Virus record (IMG/VR): IMGVR_UViG_3300021375_000066
Span: 1-39,841 of that record
Direction: 5' to 3' (one strand)
Length of the DNA stretch: 39,841 bases
Source: a virus
Shown: piece after piece, positions 14,216 to 20,956 of the stretch
Layout of the letters: each line of letters begins with the position of its first letter
How positions within the stretch are numbered: position 1 is the stretch's first letter
Program-made: the position numbers and the translations under genes
The notes under the pieces: model-generated
What the model saw: the letters and a program-made list of their open reading frames with translations, nothing else
Database searches by the model: none
Told to the model about the DNA's origin: nothing

Positions 14216-14450
14216 AGAAGACGCTGAAGCAGTTACAGTATTATGCCAAGCTCATTTCAAAGGTTTTACAACTAAAAGTGATTTTGCAAGAACACACGCA
14301 GACACAGTTGCAATGCTTACACGGTGTGGGCTTATATCTACAGAAATTGGTAGAAATACTTGGACTAATATTTTTAAAATTACAGCAGAAGGTCTTCAAT
14401 ATTTAGAAGATCTTTTAGAAGAGGTACCTTATGAAACACCTATTAATTGA
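14103..14450 (+). CDS. Possible small winged-helix protein
   Basis: 115 residues if ATG 14103 is used. That gives a 113-base overlap with the DNA polymerase, so the true start may be internal; no clear alternative with a ribosome binding site was found. From residue about 35 the text reads EDAEAVTVLCQAHFKGFTTK, then a second helix and ISTEIGRNTWTNIFKITAEG, like a winged helix with wing and C-terminal helix. It overlaps the exonuclease start by 20 bases. Function unknown; the C-terminal half is more reliable than the N-terminal half. Confidence 0.5.
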   Translation: MSVIDLEEQRKKLESTLSSDVKLTQSTASELIGQQPTKEDAEAVTVLCQAHFKGFTTKSDFARTHADTVAMLTRCGLISTEIGRNTWTNIFKITAEGLQYLEDLLEEVPYETPIN

Positions 14451-15174
14451 TGGCGATGGAGTTGCATATAGTATTTGTGTTGGTGTTGAACAAGAAATAA
14501 AATGGGACGACAATTTACATACGCTACATTCACGATTAGAAGATTGTATAGATATATTTAATAACTATTTAAATGATCTTAAAAATAAATTTGGTGAATA
14601 TAAAGCAACATGGGCATTTAGTTCTAAAACTAATTTCAGAAAAACTGTCGATCCAACTTACAAATATCATCGCAAAAAAACTCGTAAGCCATTAGCATAT
14701 AAATCTTTAATTGAATATATATGTGACAAATATCCTAATGAAACATGGGACGATTTAGAAGCAGATGATGTACTTGGTTACTTAGCTACAACTGAGTCTA
14801 ACTTAAATAAAGTAATAGTTGTATCTGACGATAAAGACTTACTGACTATACCTGGTCGAATATACAGATTAGGTGAAATGCATGAAATTACAGAAAAAGC
14901 TGCAGATTATAATTGGTTAACACAAACGCTTACTGGAGATACTGCAGACGGTTATAAAGGCTGTCCTGGTATTGGTCCAAAAGCTGCTATGAGCATATTA
15001 AATAAAGACTGTTCGTTTAATGCAGTATTAAAGGCGTTTGAAAACGCAGGCTTAACGTATGATGATGCACTTCGTCAAGCAAGACTAGCTCGTATATTAA
15101 GATATGAAGACTATAACTTTGAACATAAAAAGGTAAATCTATGGGAACCAAAGCAAGAGTCTACCTCGAGTTAG
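14431..15174 (+). CDS. 5'-3' exonuclease (T7 gp6-like, FEN family)
   Basis: 247 residues. It removes RNA primers and degrades host DNA for reuse. It has a PIN/FEN fold: LLIDGDGVAY (first Asp cluster), DDLEADDVLGYLA, VIVVSDDKDLLTIPG, and LTGDTADGYKGCPGIGPKAA, the last being the helix-hairpin-helix region with catalytic Asp residues. Position directly after DNA polymerase mirrors T7 5-6. Confidence 0.94.
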   Translation: MKHLLIDGDGVAYSICVGVEQEIKWDDNLHTLHSRLEDCIDIFNNYLNDLKNKFGEYKATWAFSSKTNFRKTVDPTYKYHRKKTRKPLAYKSLIEYICDKYPNETWDDLEADDVLGYLATTESNLNKVIVVSDDKDLLTIPGRIYRLGEMHEITEKAADYNWLTQTLTGDTADGYKGCPGIGPKAAMSILNKDCSFNAVLKAFENAGLTYDDALRQARLARILRYEDYNFEHKKVNLWEPKQESTSS

Positions 15175-15254
15175 CAAGATACTTCGGTAAAATACATACT
15201 TATTTTTACATGAAGCACGTAAAAACAATACGTAAAGGTCAGGAACGCTTATGA
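15141..15254 (+). CDS. Small basic ORF overlapping exonuclease end
   Basis: 37 residues from ATG 15141, overlapping the last 34 bases of the exonuclease gene in another frame and ending in an ATGA overlap with the next gene. The peptide is basic (ARVYLELARYFGKIH, then MKHVKTIRKGQERL). It bridges the gap 15175-15250 exactly, which favours a real coupled gene. No family is recognised and the ribosome binding site is weak. Confidence 0.5.
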   Translation: MGTKARVYLELARYFGKIHTYFYMKHVKTIRKGQERL

Positions 15255-15511
15255 GACATATGGAGTTTATGAAGATGCAGCAAGAAATGTTTGATGTAAT
15301 AGAAAAGCCTAAACACTATAATATAGGTATTGAACCTGCAGAATATATGGAAAGCCTAAATATTGCTGAAAACTACTACGCAGGTAATATTATTAAGTAT
15401 ATTTCCAGATATAAATACAAAAATGGCACAGAAGATGTCAGGAAAGCGAAACAGTACTGTAAGATGCTTATAGAACTGTTAGAGAGTCAGTCTACAGAGG
15501 GAGAGCTGTAG
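15251..15511 (+). CDS. DUF3310 protein (T7 gp1.7-type nucleotide kinase family)
   Basis: 86 residues. KPKHYNIGIEPAEYMESLN, then YYAGNIIKYISRYKYKNGTE and VRKAKQYCKMLIELL, are the conserved blocks of DUF3310, which includes the C-terminal part of T7 gp1.7, a P-loop-free nucleotide kinase. This version is only the core domain. It probably acts in nucleotide metabolism with the neighbouring kinase and RNR. Activity is inferred from family. Confidence 0.85.
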   Translation: MRHMEFMKMQQEMFDVIEKPKHYNIGIEPAEYMESLNIAENYYAGNIIKYISRYKYKNGTEDVRKAKQYCKMLIELLESQSTEGEL

Positions 15512-15519
15512 GCTTATCA

Positions 15520-15595
15520 GCAAAAAGGCTGTCTGACTACCTATGGTGATCTAAGGATTAAGAAACCATGTTTGTAGTTTCAGACGCCTTTTTGC
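15520..15595 (+). ncRNA. Large imperfect hairpin (25 pairs)
   Basis: The two arms pair as G-C-AAAAA-GGC (15520-15529) with 15586-15595, GTCTGA (15531-15536) with TCAGAC (15580-15585), CTAC (15537-15540) with GTAG (15574-15577), and ATGGT (15543-15547) with ACCAT (15565-15569), leaving a 17-base loop and small bulges. The region has no ORF. It could be a leader structure, processing site or attenuator after the DUF3310 gene. The right arm overlaps class 2 motif copy b. Confidence 0.6.
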
Positions 15596-15605
15596 ACACT
15601 ACATG
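15579..15605 (+). promoter_or_regulatory. Class 2 promoter-like motif, copy b
   Basis: TTCAGACGCCTTTTTGCAC, then CTACAT and G (15605), with the same 11-base gap from ACGC to the hexamer as other copies. The hexamer is weak. It would start a transcript at about 15605-15610 that ends at the terminator 15722-15755. Confidence 0.5.
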
Positions 15606-15755
15606 AAATTAAACTACATACATACTCCAAAAAGTATGTTGTCCAAGCATATCATTGGCAGCTTTAGCAGCCATTAATCTACAAATGTGATTTGAAATAC
15701 TAATCGGTAGAGTTATGCATGCCCTCAGAGCCTCGTGTTCTGAGGGTTTTTTTTT
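15606..15755 (+). ncRNA. Candidate 150-nt non-coding RNA
   Basis: Between motif b and a strong terminator lies about 150 bases with no convincing gene. The longest ATG frame (15603, 24 codons) lacks a ribosome binding site. It contains a hairpin ACATACT / AGTATGT (15620-15626 with 15633-15639) and a second small hairpin near 15658 (TGGC / GCCA). Promoter-like start plus terminator and no ORF suggest a small RNA. Expression is not shown. Confidence 0.35.
15722..15755 (+). terminator. Rho-independent terminator before RNR
   Basis: Stem CCCTCAGA / TCTGAGGG (8 pairs) with a 9-base loop, then nine T. It ends upstream transcription directly before promoter P3. Confidence 0.93.
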
Positions 15756-15760
15756 CGATT

Positions 15761-15783
15761 TATACGCCGCACTTAAGAGAGCC
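15761..15783 (+). promoter_or_regulatory. T7-like phage promoter P3
   Basis: TATACGCCGCACTTAAGAGA, with the initiating G at 15777 in the same register as P1 and P2. It begins six bases after the T tract of the preceding terminator and drives the RNR gene. The leader carries a hairpin CCTAAG-GT-CTTAGG at 15784-15797 that may stabilise the mRNA 5' end. Confidence 0.8.
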
Positions 15784-15847
15784 CTAAGGTCTTAGGATTT
15801 CCTTAAGTATGAAGAACTAGAACATCTATATAAGGAATTAAAGATCT

Positions 15848-17743
15848 ATGAGTACTATAGAACAAACCTATGGTGACTTTATACATAAGTCACGTTATGC
15901 AAGATACTTAGACAACCAACAGAGAAGAGAGACTTGGGAAGAAACCGTAGATCGATATATCGATTTTATGGAAACCAAAGCACCTGAAATAGGTAGAGAT
16001 ACTTTTGTCGAGCTTAGACGAGCTATCGTAATGAAAGACGTTATGCCATCTATGAGAGCCTTAATGACTTCAGGTCCTGCATTAGATCGTGATAATACTT
16101 GTGGTTACAATTGCTCGTATTTAGTCGCTGATGATCCCAAAGCTTTTGACGAAGCTATGTTTATACTAATGTGTGGTACAGGCGTAGGCTTTTCTGTAGA
16201 GAGACAATATATCTCTAAGTTACCTGAGATCCCTGAGAAGATGTTTAAGTCTGAGACATGCATTAGTGTGTCTGATAGTAAAGAGGGTTGGTCTAAGGCT
16301 TTTAGAATGCTGATAGCATTACTATATGCAGGCGAAATACCTACATGGGATACATCAAAGGTACGAGCAGCAGGAGAACGACTAAAGCAGTTCGGTGGAA
16401 GAGCTTCTGGTCCTGAGCCTTTGGTAGAGTTATTTAAGTTTACTGTTAGTATGTTTAAGAACGCTAAAGGTCGTAGGTTATCTTCAATAGAAGCTCACGA
16501 TTTGTTTTGTAAAATAGGGGAAATTGTCGTCGTAGGAGGAGTGCGTAGAAGCGCTATGATAAGTCTTAGTAACTTAACTGACGACAGAATGAGACATGCT
16601 AAGAGTGGCGAATGGTGGAACCAAAACGGCCAAAGAGCCTTAGCTAATAATTCAGTATCATTTACTGAGAAACCTGATGTAGGTGCATTCTTACGAGAAT
16701 GGACATCGCTATATGAAAGCAAGTCAGGTGAACGAGGAATTTTTAATAGAACGGCTAGTCAGAAACAAGCCGAAAAGTATGGTAAAAGAGATCCGAACTT
16801 TGAGTTTGGTACTAATCCATGTTCAGAAATAATTTTACGACCATATCAGTTTTGTAATTTAACAGAGGTCGTTATAAGACCAAGTGATAATGAAGATAGC
16901 CTTAAAAACAAAGTTAGGCTCGCCACTATACTTGGCACTGTACAATCAAAACTAACTCACTTTCCGTATTTACGTAAAATATGGCAAAAGAATACTGAAG
17001 AAGAAAGATTGTTAGGAGTATCGTTAACAGGTATTTTAGATAATGAGATTACTTCAGGTATTGATAAGACTGTTAGCCTCAAAGCAATATTACAAAGTAT
17101 GCGTAATGTAGCAGACGAAGTTAATGTTAAATACGCTGAAATGTTAGGTATCCCAAGATCGGCTGCTATTACTTGTGTTAAACCAAGTGGTACGGTTAGT
17201 CAGCTAGTTAATGCTGCATCGGGTATTCATACTCGTCATAGCAGGTATTACTTGCGTACGGTCAGAGGAGATAATAAAGATCCGTTAACTCAGCATATGA
17301 TAAATGTTGGAGTTCACAACGAGCCATGTGTTATGAAACCTGATACGACTACTGTATTTACTTTTCCGATAGAAGCACCTGAAGGTTGCTTAACTCGAGA
17401 AGACTTAACTGCCGTTGAGCACCTCGAGTTATGGAAGATGTATCAAGAAAACTGGTGCGAACACAAACCATCTATAACTGTCAGTGTTAAAGAACACGAA
17501 TGGCCTGAAGTTGGTTCGTGGGTATTTAATAACTTTGACGACATATCAGGTATTTCATTTTTACCTTACGATGGTGGTAGTTATCGTCAAGCGCCTTATC
17601 AAGAAGTTGAACGAGAAGACTACCTCGAATTTGCAGGTAGATTTCCGTCTGACATCGACTGGTCATCAATGATAGAAGTCGAAGATTTAACAACTGGATC
17701 GCAAGAGTTAGCCTGTTCGTCAGGTAGTTGCGAAATATTATAG
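15848..17743 (+). CDS. nrdJ: Class II (B12-dependent) ribonucleotide reductase
   Basis: 631 residues. It reduces ribonucleotides (in this monomeric group, triphosphates) to deoxy forms using adenosylcobalamin and no second subunit. Seen: TCGYNCSYLVADDPKAFDEA and MCGTGVGFSVERQYI near the N-terminus, EIVVVGGVRRSAMISL, GTNPCSEIILRPYQFCNLTE (finger-loop Cys and Glu of the active site), ITCVKPSGTVSQL, and a C-terminal redox pair CSSGSC (C-x4-C). It is shorter than Lactobacillus RTPR (739). Promoter P3 gives it its own transcription unit. It supplies dNTPs for phage replication. Confidence 0.93.
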   Translation: MSTIEQTYGDFIHKSRYARYLDNQQRRETWEETVDRYIDFMETKAPEIGRDTFVELRRAIVMKDVMPSMRALMTSGPALDRDNTCGYNCSYLVADDPKAFDEAMFILMCGTGVGFSVERQYISKLPEIPEKMFKSETCISVSDSKEGWSKAFRMLIALLYAGEIPTWDTSKVRAAGERLKQFGGRASGPEPLVELFKFTVSMFKNAKGRRLSSIEAHDLFCKIGEIVVVGGVRRSAMISLSNLTDDRMRHAKSGEWWNQNGQRALANNSVSFTEKPDVGAFLREWTSLYESKSGERGIFNRTASQKQAEKYGKRDPNFEFGTNPCSEIILRPYQFCNLTEVVIRPSDNEDSLKNKVRLATILGTVQSKLTHFPYLRKIWQKNTEEERLLGVSLTGILDNEITSGIDKTVSLKAILQSMRNVADEVNVKYAEMLGIPRSAAITCVKPSGTVSQLVNAASGIHTRHSRYYLRTVRGDNKDPLTQHMINVGVHNEPCVMKPDTTTVFTFPIEAPEGCLTREDLTAVEHLELWKMYQENWCEHKPSITVSVKEHEWPEVGSWVFNNFDDISGISFLPYDGGSYRQAPYQEVEREDYLEFAGRFPSDIDWSSMIEVEDLTTGSQELACSSGSCEIL

Positions 17744-17752
17744 GAGTTACCG

Positions 17753-17794
17753 ATGGGTAAATGTAAAGAAGGTTACGGCGGTAGGAAAAAATAA
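17753..17794 (+). CDS. Possible 13-residue micro-ORF
   Basis: ATG 17753 has a strong ribosome binding site (AGGAG, 17742-17746) and the frame MGKCKEGYGGRKK ends in a TAATG overlap with the next small gene. Either it is a translated micropeptide or the site serves re-initiation at 17794. The peptide is basic with one Cys. The coupling is what supports it. Confidence 0.4.
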   Translation: MGKCKEGYGGRKK

Positions 17795-17946
17795 TGGGTG
17801 GAAAACGTGGACTATGGGATAATATCCATGCGAAACGTAAGCGTATCAAAAGTGGTTCTGGTGAAACTATGCGTAAACCAGGATCAAAAGGTGCGCCTAC
17901 TCGTACTGCACTAAAAAAATCACAAACGAAAAAAAAGAGCACATAA
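17794..17946 (+). CDS. Small very basic protein (GLWDNIHAKRKRIKSGSGE type)
   Basis: 50 residues, starts in the TAATG overlap. The text GLWDNIHAKRKRIKSGSGE followed by MRKPGSKGAPT is a conserved short protein that I recognise from many marine phages, often annotated only as hypothetical. About a third of residues are Lys/Arg and it is Gly-rich, so nucleic acid binding is likely but unproven. It is last in the RNR transcription unit and converges on the minus-strand genes. Confidence 0.75.
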   Translation: MGGKRGLWDNIHAKRKRIKSGSGETMRKPGSKGAPTRTALKKSQTKKKST

Positions 17947-17955
17947 AAGTGCTCT
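17929..17955 (-). terminator. Terminator of the last minus-strand unit
   Basis: Stem AGAGCAC / GTGCTCT (17936-17942 with 17949-17955); on the minus strand a run of T follows. It overlaps the end of the convergent plus-strand basic gene. Confidence 0.8.
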
Positions 17956-18139
17956 AAAATTGTGGATCATATAAAATGCCTTTACGAACTAGTTCTCGGT
18001 AATAGTTCGCTTGGCTTTTATAAAATTCAGCTTTTATATTATCGCCTTCCCACTCGCAATCATGTTGCAAAGTGCGAAGGCGTTTTTGTTCTGATATAAC
18101 GTCAACTAAGTGTGAAGCCGTGTCGATGTAACAAGTCAT
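17954..18139 (-). CDS. Small hypothetical early protein
   Basis: 61 residues, overlapping the upstream gene by 38 bases, weak ribosome binding site. The sequence is helical and polar (HLVDVISEQKRLRTLQHDCE, then FYKSQANYYRELVRKG). No family is recognised. It is the last gene of the minus-strand polycistron that begins at 19274. Confidence 0.55.
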   Translation of the reverse strand: MTCYIDTASHLVDVISEQKRLRTLQHDCEWEGDNIKAEFYKSQANYYRELVRKGILYDPQF

Positions 18140-18308
18140 TCAATATTAGTTTCTCGTTAGAATATGCTTCGTATTCTTCTTCATCAGTATCTTGAGATGG
18201 CATATTGCCTATTTCTACACGATAAAGATATTCTTCTACAAAGCCTAAACGTTGATGTATTAATTCATACAGTTTATCGTTGAGTTCTTTATCACTATGC
18301 TCGTGCAT
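18102..18308 (-). CDS. Small acidic hypothetical protein
   Basis: 68 residues with a GGAGG ribosome binding site, 14-base overlap with the gene before. Strongly acidic and helical (DEEEYEAYSNEKLILNDLL). No domain is recognised. Small acidic early proteins in phages often bind host enzymes or mimic DNA, which is only a general parallel. Confidence 0.65.
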   Translation of the reverse strand: MHEHSDKELNDKLYELIHQRLGFVEEYLYRVEIGNMPSQDTDEEEYEAYSNEKLILNDLLHRHGFTLS

Positions 18309-18510
18309 ATTGCCTCCTCATACGTTCCATAGCTTCATGAGATTTAAGCTCATATTCACCTTTGGCTTCGTATACTGCATTTAAAAATTTTTCATCATCG
18401 AACTTTGAATTAGAAAATTTGAAGTAATCCATTAGATCCATAACACCTGAATTATCTATTCGGTGTTCTACTATAAATCTAACGAACCATTTAAAGTCTT
18501 TACTAGTCAT
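18295..18510 (-). CDS. Small hypothetical early protein
   Basis: 71 residues from ATG 18510 with GGAGG 7 bases upstream; a longer frame to 18516 begins with TTG inside the spacing. Helical (DFKWFVRFIVEHRIDNSGVM, then AYELK-type charged tail RMRRQYARA). No domain recognised. It is coupled to the preceding gene, whose stop overlaps its start. Confidence 0.65.
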   Translation of the reverse strand: MTSKDFKWFVRFIVEHRIDNSGVMDLMDYFKFSNSKFDDEKFLNAVYEAKGEYELKSHEAMERMRRQYARA

Positions 18511-18737
18511 TAGCAAGCCTCCAATTGTTCGATGTCTGCTGCATATTCTCTTTCGAGATATTCACAAACATCATGCCATGTTTTTTGTAACTTATCGTCG
18601 CGTTCAGCCCAGACACCATCTAGAGTTTCATCATCGCAAACTACTGAGATATTTGAATCCCATTTTAGATCGCCATAACACCAAATAGTGCCTCCGTCTT
18701 TACGCTTATATTCATATTTTTCATTAATATTTTTCAT
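18510..18737 (-). CDS. Small hypothetical early protein
   Basis: 75 residues from ATG 18737, GGAGG 5 bases upstream. The sequence contains YKRKDGGTIWCYGDLKWDSN and an acidic helical C-terminus (YLEREYAADIEQLEAC). No family is recognised. Its start overlaps the stop of a tiny membrane ORF (ATGA). Confidence 0.65.
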   Translation of the reverse strand: MKNINEKYEYKRKDGGTIWCYGDLKWDSNISVVCDDETLDGVWAERDDKLQKTWHDVCEYLEREYAADIEQLEAC

Positions 18738-18844
18738 TGATCCCTCCGAGGTTTCCATAATAAAAGAACAACGGCCACTACAATGAATGTAATGACCGCT
18801 ATCAGAATATTTTTGATAAATTTAATCAGTTGGCGTAACATCAT
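18734..18844 (-). CDS. Tiny single-span membrane protein
   Basis: 36 residues from ATG 18844 (or ATG 18841), too short for usual gene callers. MMLRQLIKFIKN is followed by a clear transmembrane segment ILIAVITFIVVAVVLLLW and a basic tail KPRRDQ. The stop overlaps the next start (ATGA) and the start overlaps the end of the upstream gene, so it fills the gap exactly. Basic residues on both sides leave orientation open. It may be an early membrane effector; unproven. Confidence 0.6.
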   Translation of the reverse strand: MMLRQLIKFIKNILIAVITFIVVAVVLLLWKPRRDQ

Positions 18845-19274
18845 AAATCTCATCAATTTCAGAGTTGTTGCTTATAACGTCAAAATTATATGATTCACCT
18901 TGAACGAGATCTTCAACAGACACATCATAAATGTTATCACGAAAGTCTTGTTCACTTTCAAAAGGCTCGTTTGATTGTACCTCAATTATTGAAGTAACTC
19001 TGATCGTAGCAGTAAAGTGCTTGTCAGCTATTTCTTCTTCAATATTAGAAATAACATCTAACCAGTATTCGTGACCTTTTGTTGTTTCACGGTTATCAAT
19101 AAATTCACGTAATAAATGAATTATAAATTCACCTCGATCTTTAATATCACAACGACTAACTATTTCTGCAATTTCTTTATATCCCTCAGCTTCCATACGA
19201 TCTTTAGTATTTAAGTGAGATGTATCGCTTGCGTAGTTAGTAAATATTTTAACATTAATATCTTTAATAGACAT
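18822..19274 (-). CDS. Hypothetical early protein, first of its unit
   Basis: 150 residues from ATG 19274, with GGAGAG upstream; the longer frame starts at a site that contains this ribosome binding site. Acidic (pI low), with DISNIEEEIADKHFTATIRV then VTSIIEVQSNEPFESEQDF, a mixed alpha/beta pattern. No family is recognised. It is the first gene after class 2 motif copy c and heads a polycistron of six genes ending at 17954. Confidence 0.65.
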   Translation of the reverse strand: MSIKDINVKIFTNYASDTSHLNTKDRMEAEGYKEIAEIVSRCDIKDRGEFIIHLLREFIDNRETTKGHEYWLDVISNIEEEIADKHFTATIRVTSIIEVQSNEPFESEQDFRDNIYDVSVEDLVQGESYNFDVISNNSEIDEIYDVTPTD

Positions 19275-19295
19275 TAGTCTCTCCATAAGTTGTTA

Positions 19296-19330
19296 GTTGT
19301 CCATAAAGCGCTAAAATGTGCGTCTGTAAT
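19296..19330 (-). promoter_or_regulatory. Class 2 promoter-like motif, copy c
   Basis: On the minus strand: TTACAGACGCACATTTTAGC, then CTTTAT, then GGACAAC. It begins a few bases after the T run of the terminator at 19337-19360 and precedes gene 18822-19274. The stretch TTTTAGCGCTTTATGGACAA is identical to copy d. Confidence 0.75.
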
Positions 19331-19336
19331 TATTCG

Positions 19337-19360
19337 AAAAAAAAGAGCGCCGAAGCGCTC
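19337..19360 (-). terminator. Terminator, UUCG loop
   Basis: Minus strand stem GAGCGC-TTCG-GCGCTC followed by eight T, directly after the gene ending at 19364. Confidence 0.93.
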
Positions 19361-19363
19361 AAT

Positions 19364-19684
19364 TTATGGCCATACAATATCGTCACGACCAATACGATCA
19401 GGTTTTAACTGTACGATTTGATTTTGACACCATTCTATATCGGAATCATCATAAATATCATTATAATGGTAATGTAATAATGTATCGATTAATATATTTT
19501 TGCTTGTGCATATTATATAAAAACCATAATGACCGTTTGGTCTTGTGTGATTATAAACGTATGTTATTTTATCGTCACCAATCCATCTTGAATTTTCTTT
19601 TTCGATACCGTCTATTTCACCTTTAATTAAATCGGGGTGCATTGCTGACATATCGCAAACTAAATCTATTTCTGCGTAGTACAT
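19364..19684 (-). CDS. Hypothetical early protein
   Basis: 106 residues from ATG 19684, chosen for GGAGG 8 bases upstream; a longer frame to 19747 would overlap the upstream gene. Contains YAEIDLVCDMSAMHPDLIKG, WIGDDKITYVYNHTRPNGHY and HYHYNDIYDDSDIEWCQ. Rich in Asp, Tyr and His. It resembles no family I can name. It is second of a two-gene unit with 19686-20000. Confidence 0.65.
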   Translation of the reverse strand: MYYAEIDLVCDMSAMHPDLIKGEIDGIEKENSRWIGDDKITYVYNHTRPNGHYGFYIICTSKNILIDTLLHYHYNDIYDDSDIEWCQNQIVQLKPDRIGRDDIVWP

Positions 19685-19685
19685 A

Positions 19686-20000
19686 TTACTTGCCTCCGTT
19701 TTCAAGTTTGGCTTTATATTCTTCGTAATTCTTTTCCCATTGCACACATAAACGCTTAATCAATTTATATTGAATTTCGTTTACAACGTCGTGAGCAACT
19801 GGATCGGTATCATCTTCTTCAATTTCGTATTTATCCATAAGATCCCATACGTGTTGTAAAAGATCAGGAGCGAGATCATCGAAGAAACAATTACTAAGCC
19901 ATTCTTCAAACCATTTGTACGACGCGTGATCTTTTATCACTTCGTCAGCAAGTTCGTCAGTAATACGTTCAACAGTTTTGTCTTGTACATATTTTTTCAT
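19686..20000 (-). CDS. Acidic helical hypothetical protein
   Basis: 104 residues from ATG 20000, GGAG 6 bases upstream. Acidic and helical, with WFEEWLSNCFFDDLAPDLLQ and KYEIEEDDTDPVAHDVVNEI. No domain recognised. First gene after motif copy d. Confidence 0.65.
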   Translation of the reverse strand: MKKYVQDKTVERITDELADEVIKDHASYKWFEEWLSNCFFDDLAPDLLQHVWDLMDKYEIEEDDTDPVAHDVVNEIQYKLIKRLCVQWEKNYEEYKAKLENGGK

Positions 20001-20021
20001 TAACATCTCCGTTGGTTGTTA

Positions 20022-20059
20022 GTTGTCCATAAAGCGCTAAAATTGGCGTTTGTAGATAA
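20022..20059 (-). promoter_or_regulatory. Class 2 promoter-like motif, copy d
   Basis: Minus strand: CTACAAACGCCAATTTTAGC, then CTTTAT and GGACAAC. It follows the T run of the terminator at 20063-20087 and precedes gene 19686-20000. Confidence 0.72.
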
Positions 20060-20062
20060 ACG

Positions 20063-20087
20063 AAAAAAAACCTCTCCGAAGAGAGGT
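20063..20087 (-). terminator. Terminator, UUCG loop
   Basis: Minus strand stem ACCTCTC-TTCG-GAGAGGT followed by eight T, directly after the gene ending at 20094. Confidence 0.93.
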
Positions 20088-20093
20088 CTTTAT

Positions 20094-20639
20094 TTAATAC
20101 GCAAAGTCGCGTCGATATACTTCGATGTTACCTGCATCGTGATATGCTTGATGTTTTATTTTGTATATTTCAGTATCAAGTTTTTGAATTAATTTTCGTC
20201 TGTGTGATGTTATTCCGAATTGTATTTCGTCATCAAGTTGTGATAATGCACGAGTATCTTCGGAAACATATACATCAAAACTAGTACCAAATTCATGTCT
20301 TAACGATTGATCTTGATTCCAATGAACGACACCATCTTTACTGATTAGTGGTTTACGTCGACCAGTATAATAATCTGGATTTACATTAAGTTTTAAACAA
20401 TCATTATACGTTAAATACTCATTTGTACTTTTACGAGGACCACGAGCCATTATTCGTATTTTGTAAAGTTTATCATAATCTCTTGATATTTTTTTACGAG
20501 CACGACAATGATGACGCGTATCTTTATTATGAGTTTTTATTTGTGTTTTTAATGCAATTAAGTTTTCGTCATCTTTAGATTTTACTGTAAATCTATAATC
20601 AGATGTTCGTGTACCGTCTTTTGAAAGTTTGTATTGCAT
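20094..20639 (-). CDS. Basic hypothetical early protein
   Basis: 181 residues, GGAGA ribosome binding site. Very basic N-terminal half (KTHNKDTRHHCRARKKISRD, then ARGPRKSTNEYLTYNDCLKL), then RRKPLISKDGVVHWNQDQSL and a charged helical C-terminus. The composition suggests binding to nucleic acid. No family recognised. It forms a single-gene unit with its own promoter-like motif (copy e) and terminator. Confidence 0.65.
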   Translation of the reverse strand: MQYKLSKDGTRTSDYRFTVKSKDDENLIALKTQIKTHNKDTRHHCRARKKISRDYDKLYKIRIMARGPRKSTNEYLTYNDCLKLNVNPDYYTGRRKPLISKDGVVHWNQDQSLRHEFGTSFDVYVSEDTRALSQLDDEIQFGITSHRRKLIQKLDTEIYKIKHQAYHDAGNIEVYRRDFAY

Positions 20640-20661
20640 TCAATTCTCCGTAGTTGTTGTT

Positions 20662-20698
20662 GTTGTCCATTAGGTACTGAAAAATGCGTATGAAATTA
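20662..20698 (-). promoter_or_regulatory. Class 2 promoter-like motif, copy e
   Basis: Minus strand: ATTTCATACGCATTTTTCAG, then CCTAAT and GGACAAC, before gene 20094-20639. Confidence 0.75.
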
Positions 20699-20702
20699 TT
20701 CG

Positions 20703-20729
20703 AAAAAAAAGAGCGAAATTAATCGCTCT
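20703..20729 (-). terminator. Terminator of the 20735-20956 unit
   Basis: Minus strand stem AGAGCGA / TCGCTCT with a 6-base loop, followed by eight T. Confidence 0.9.
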
Positions 20730-20734
20730 CGTTT

Positions 20735-20956
20735 TTATCTTCGTCTTTTACGAATGTTATTTATTTTTTTAGTATCACCGAATATAGCAAAACCACATGC
20801 AATAACGAGCATGCTCACAAGTGACATTGGTAAAACTAATGCATAAAATTCGAAATCTGTTGTAATTACATCGACAAATGCAAAACTAAAACAAAATAAA
20901 CATACGCCGACTATAACCATAAATGTTCCGTACACATATCCAAAAATATCGTCCAT
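20735..20956 (-). CDS. Small two-TM membrane protein
   Basis: 73 residues from ATG 20956, GGAG 6 bases upstream. Two hydrophobic segments are clear: YVYGTFMVIVGVCLFCFSFA and FYALVLPMSLVSMLVIACGF, with a short polar loop and a basic tail ending RKRRR, which should lie in the cytoplasm. It is an early-type membrane protein, perhaps involved in superinfection exclusion or membrane takeover; no family is recognised. It has its own motif (copy f) and terminator. Confidence 0.72.
   Translation of the reverse strand: MDDIFGYVYGTFMVIVGVCLFCFSFAFVDVITTDFEFYALVLPMSLVSMLVIACGFAIFGDTKKINNIRKRRR

Noticed and set aside
15603-15677. A 24-codon ORF in the non-coding region before RNR
   Set aside because: No ribosome binding site, no overlap with neighbours and no recognisable sequence; the region is better read as RNA structure.
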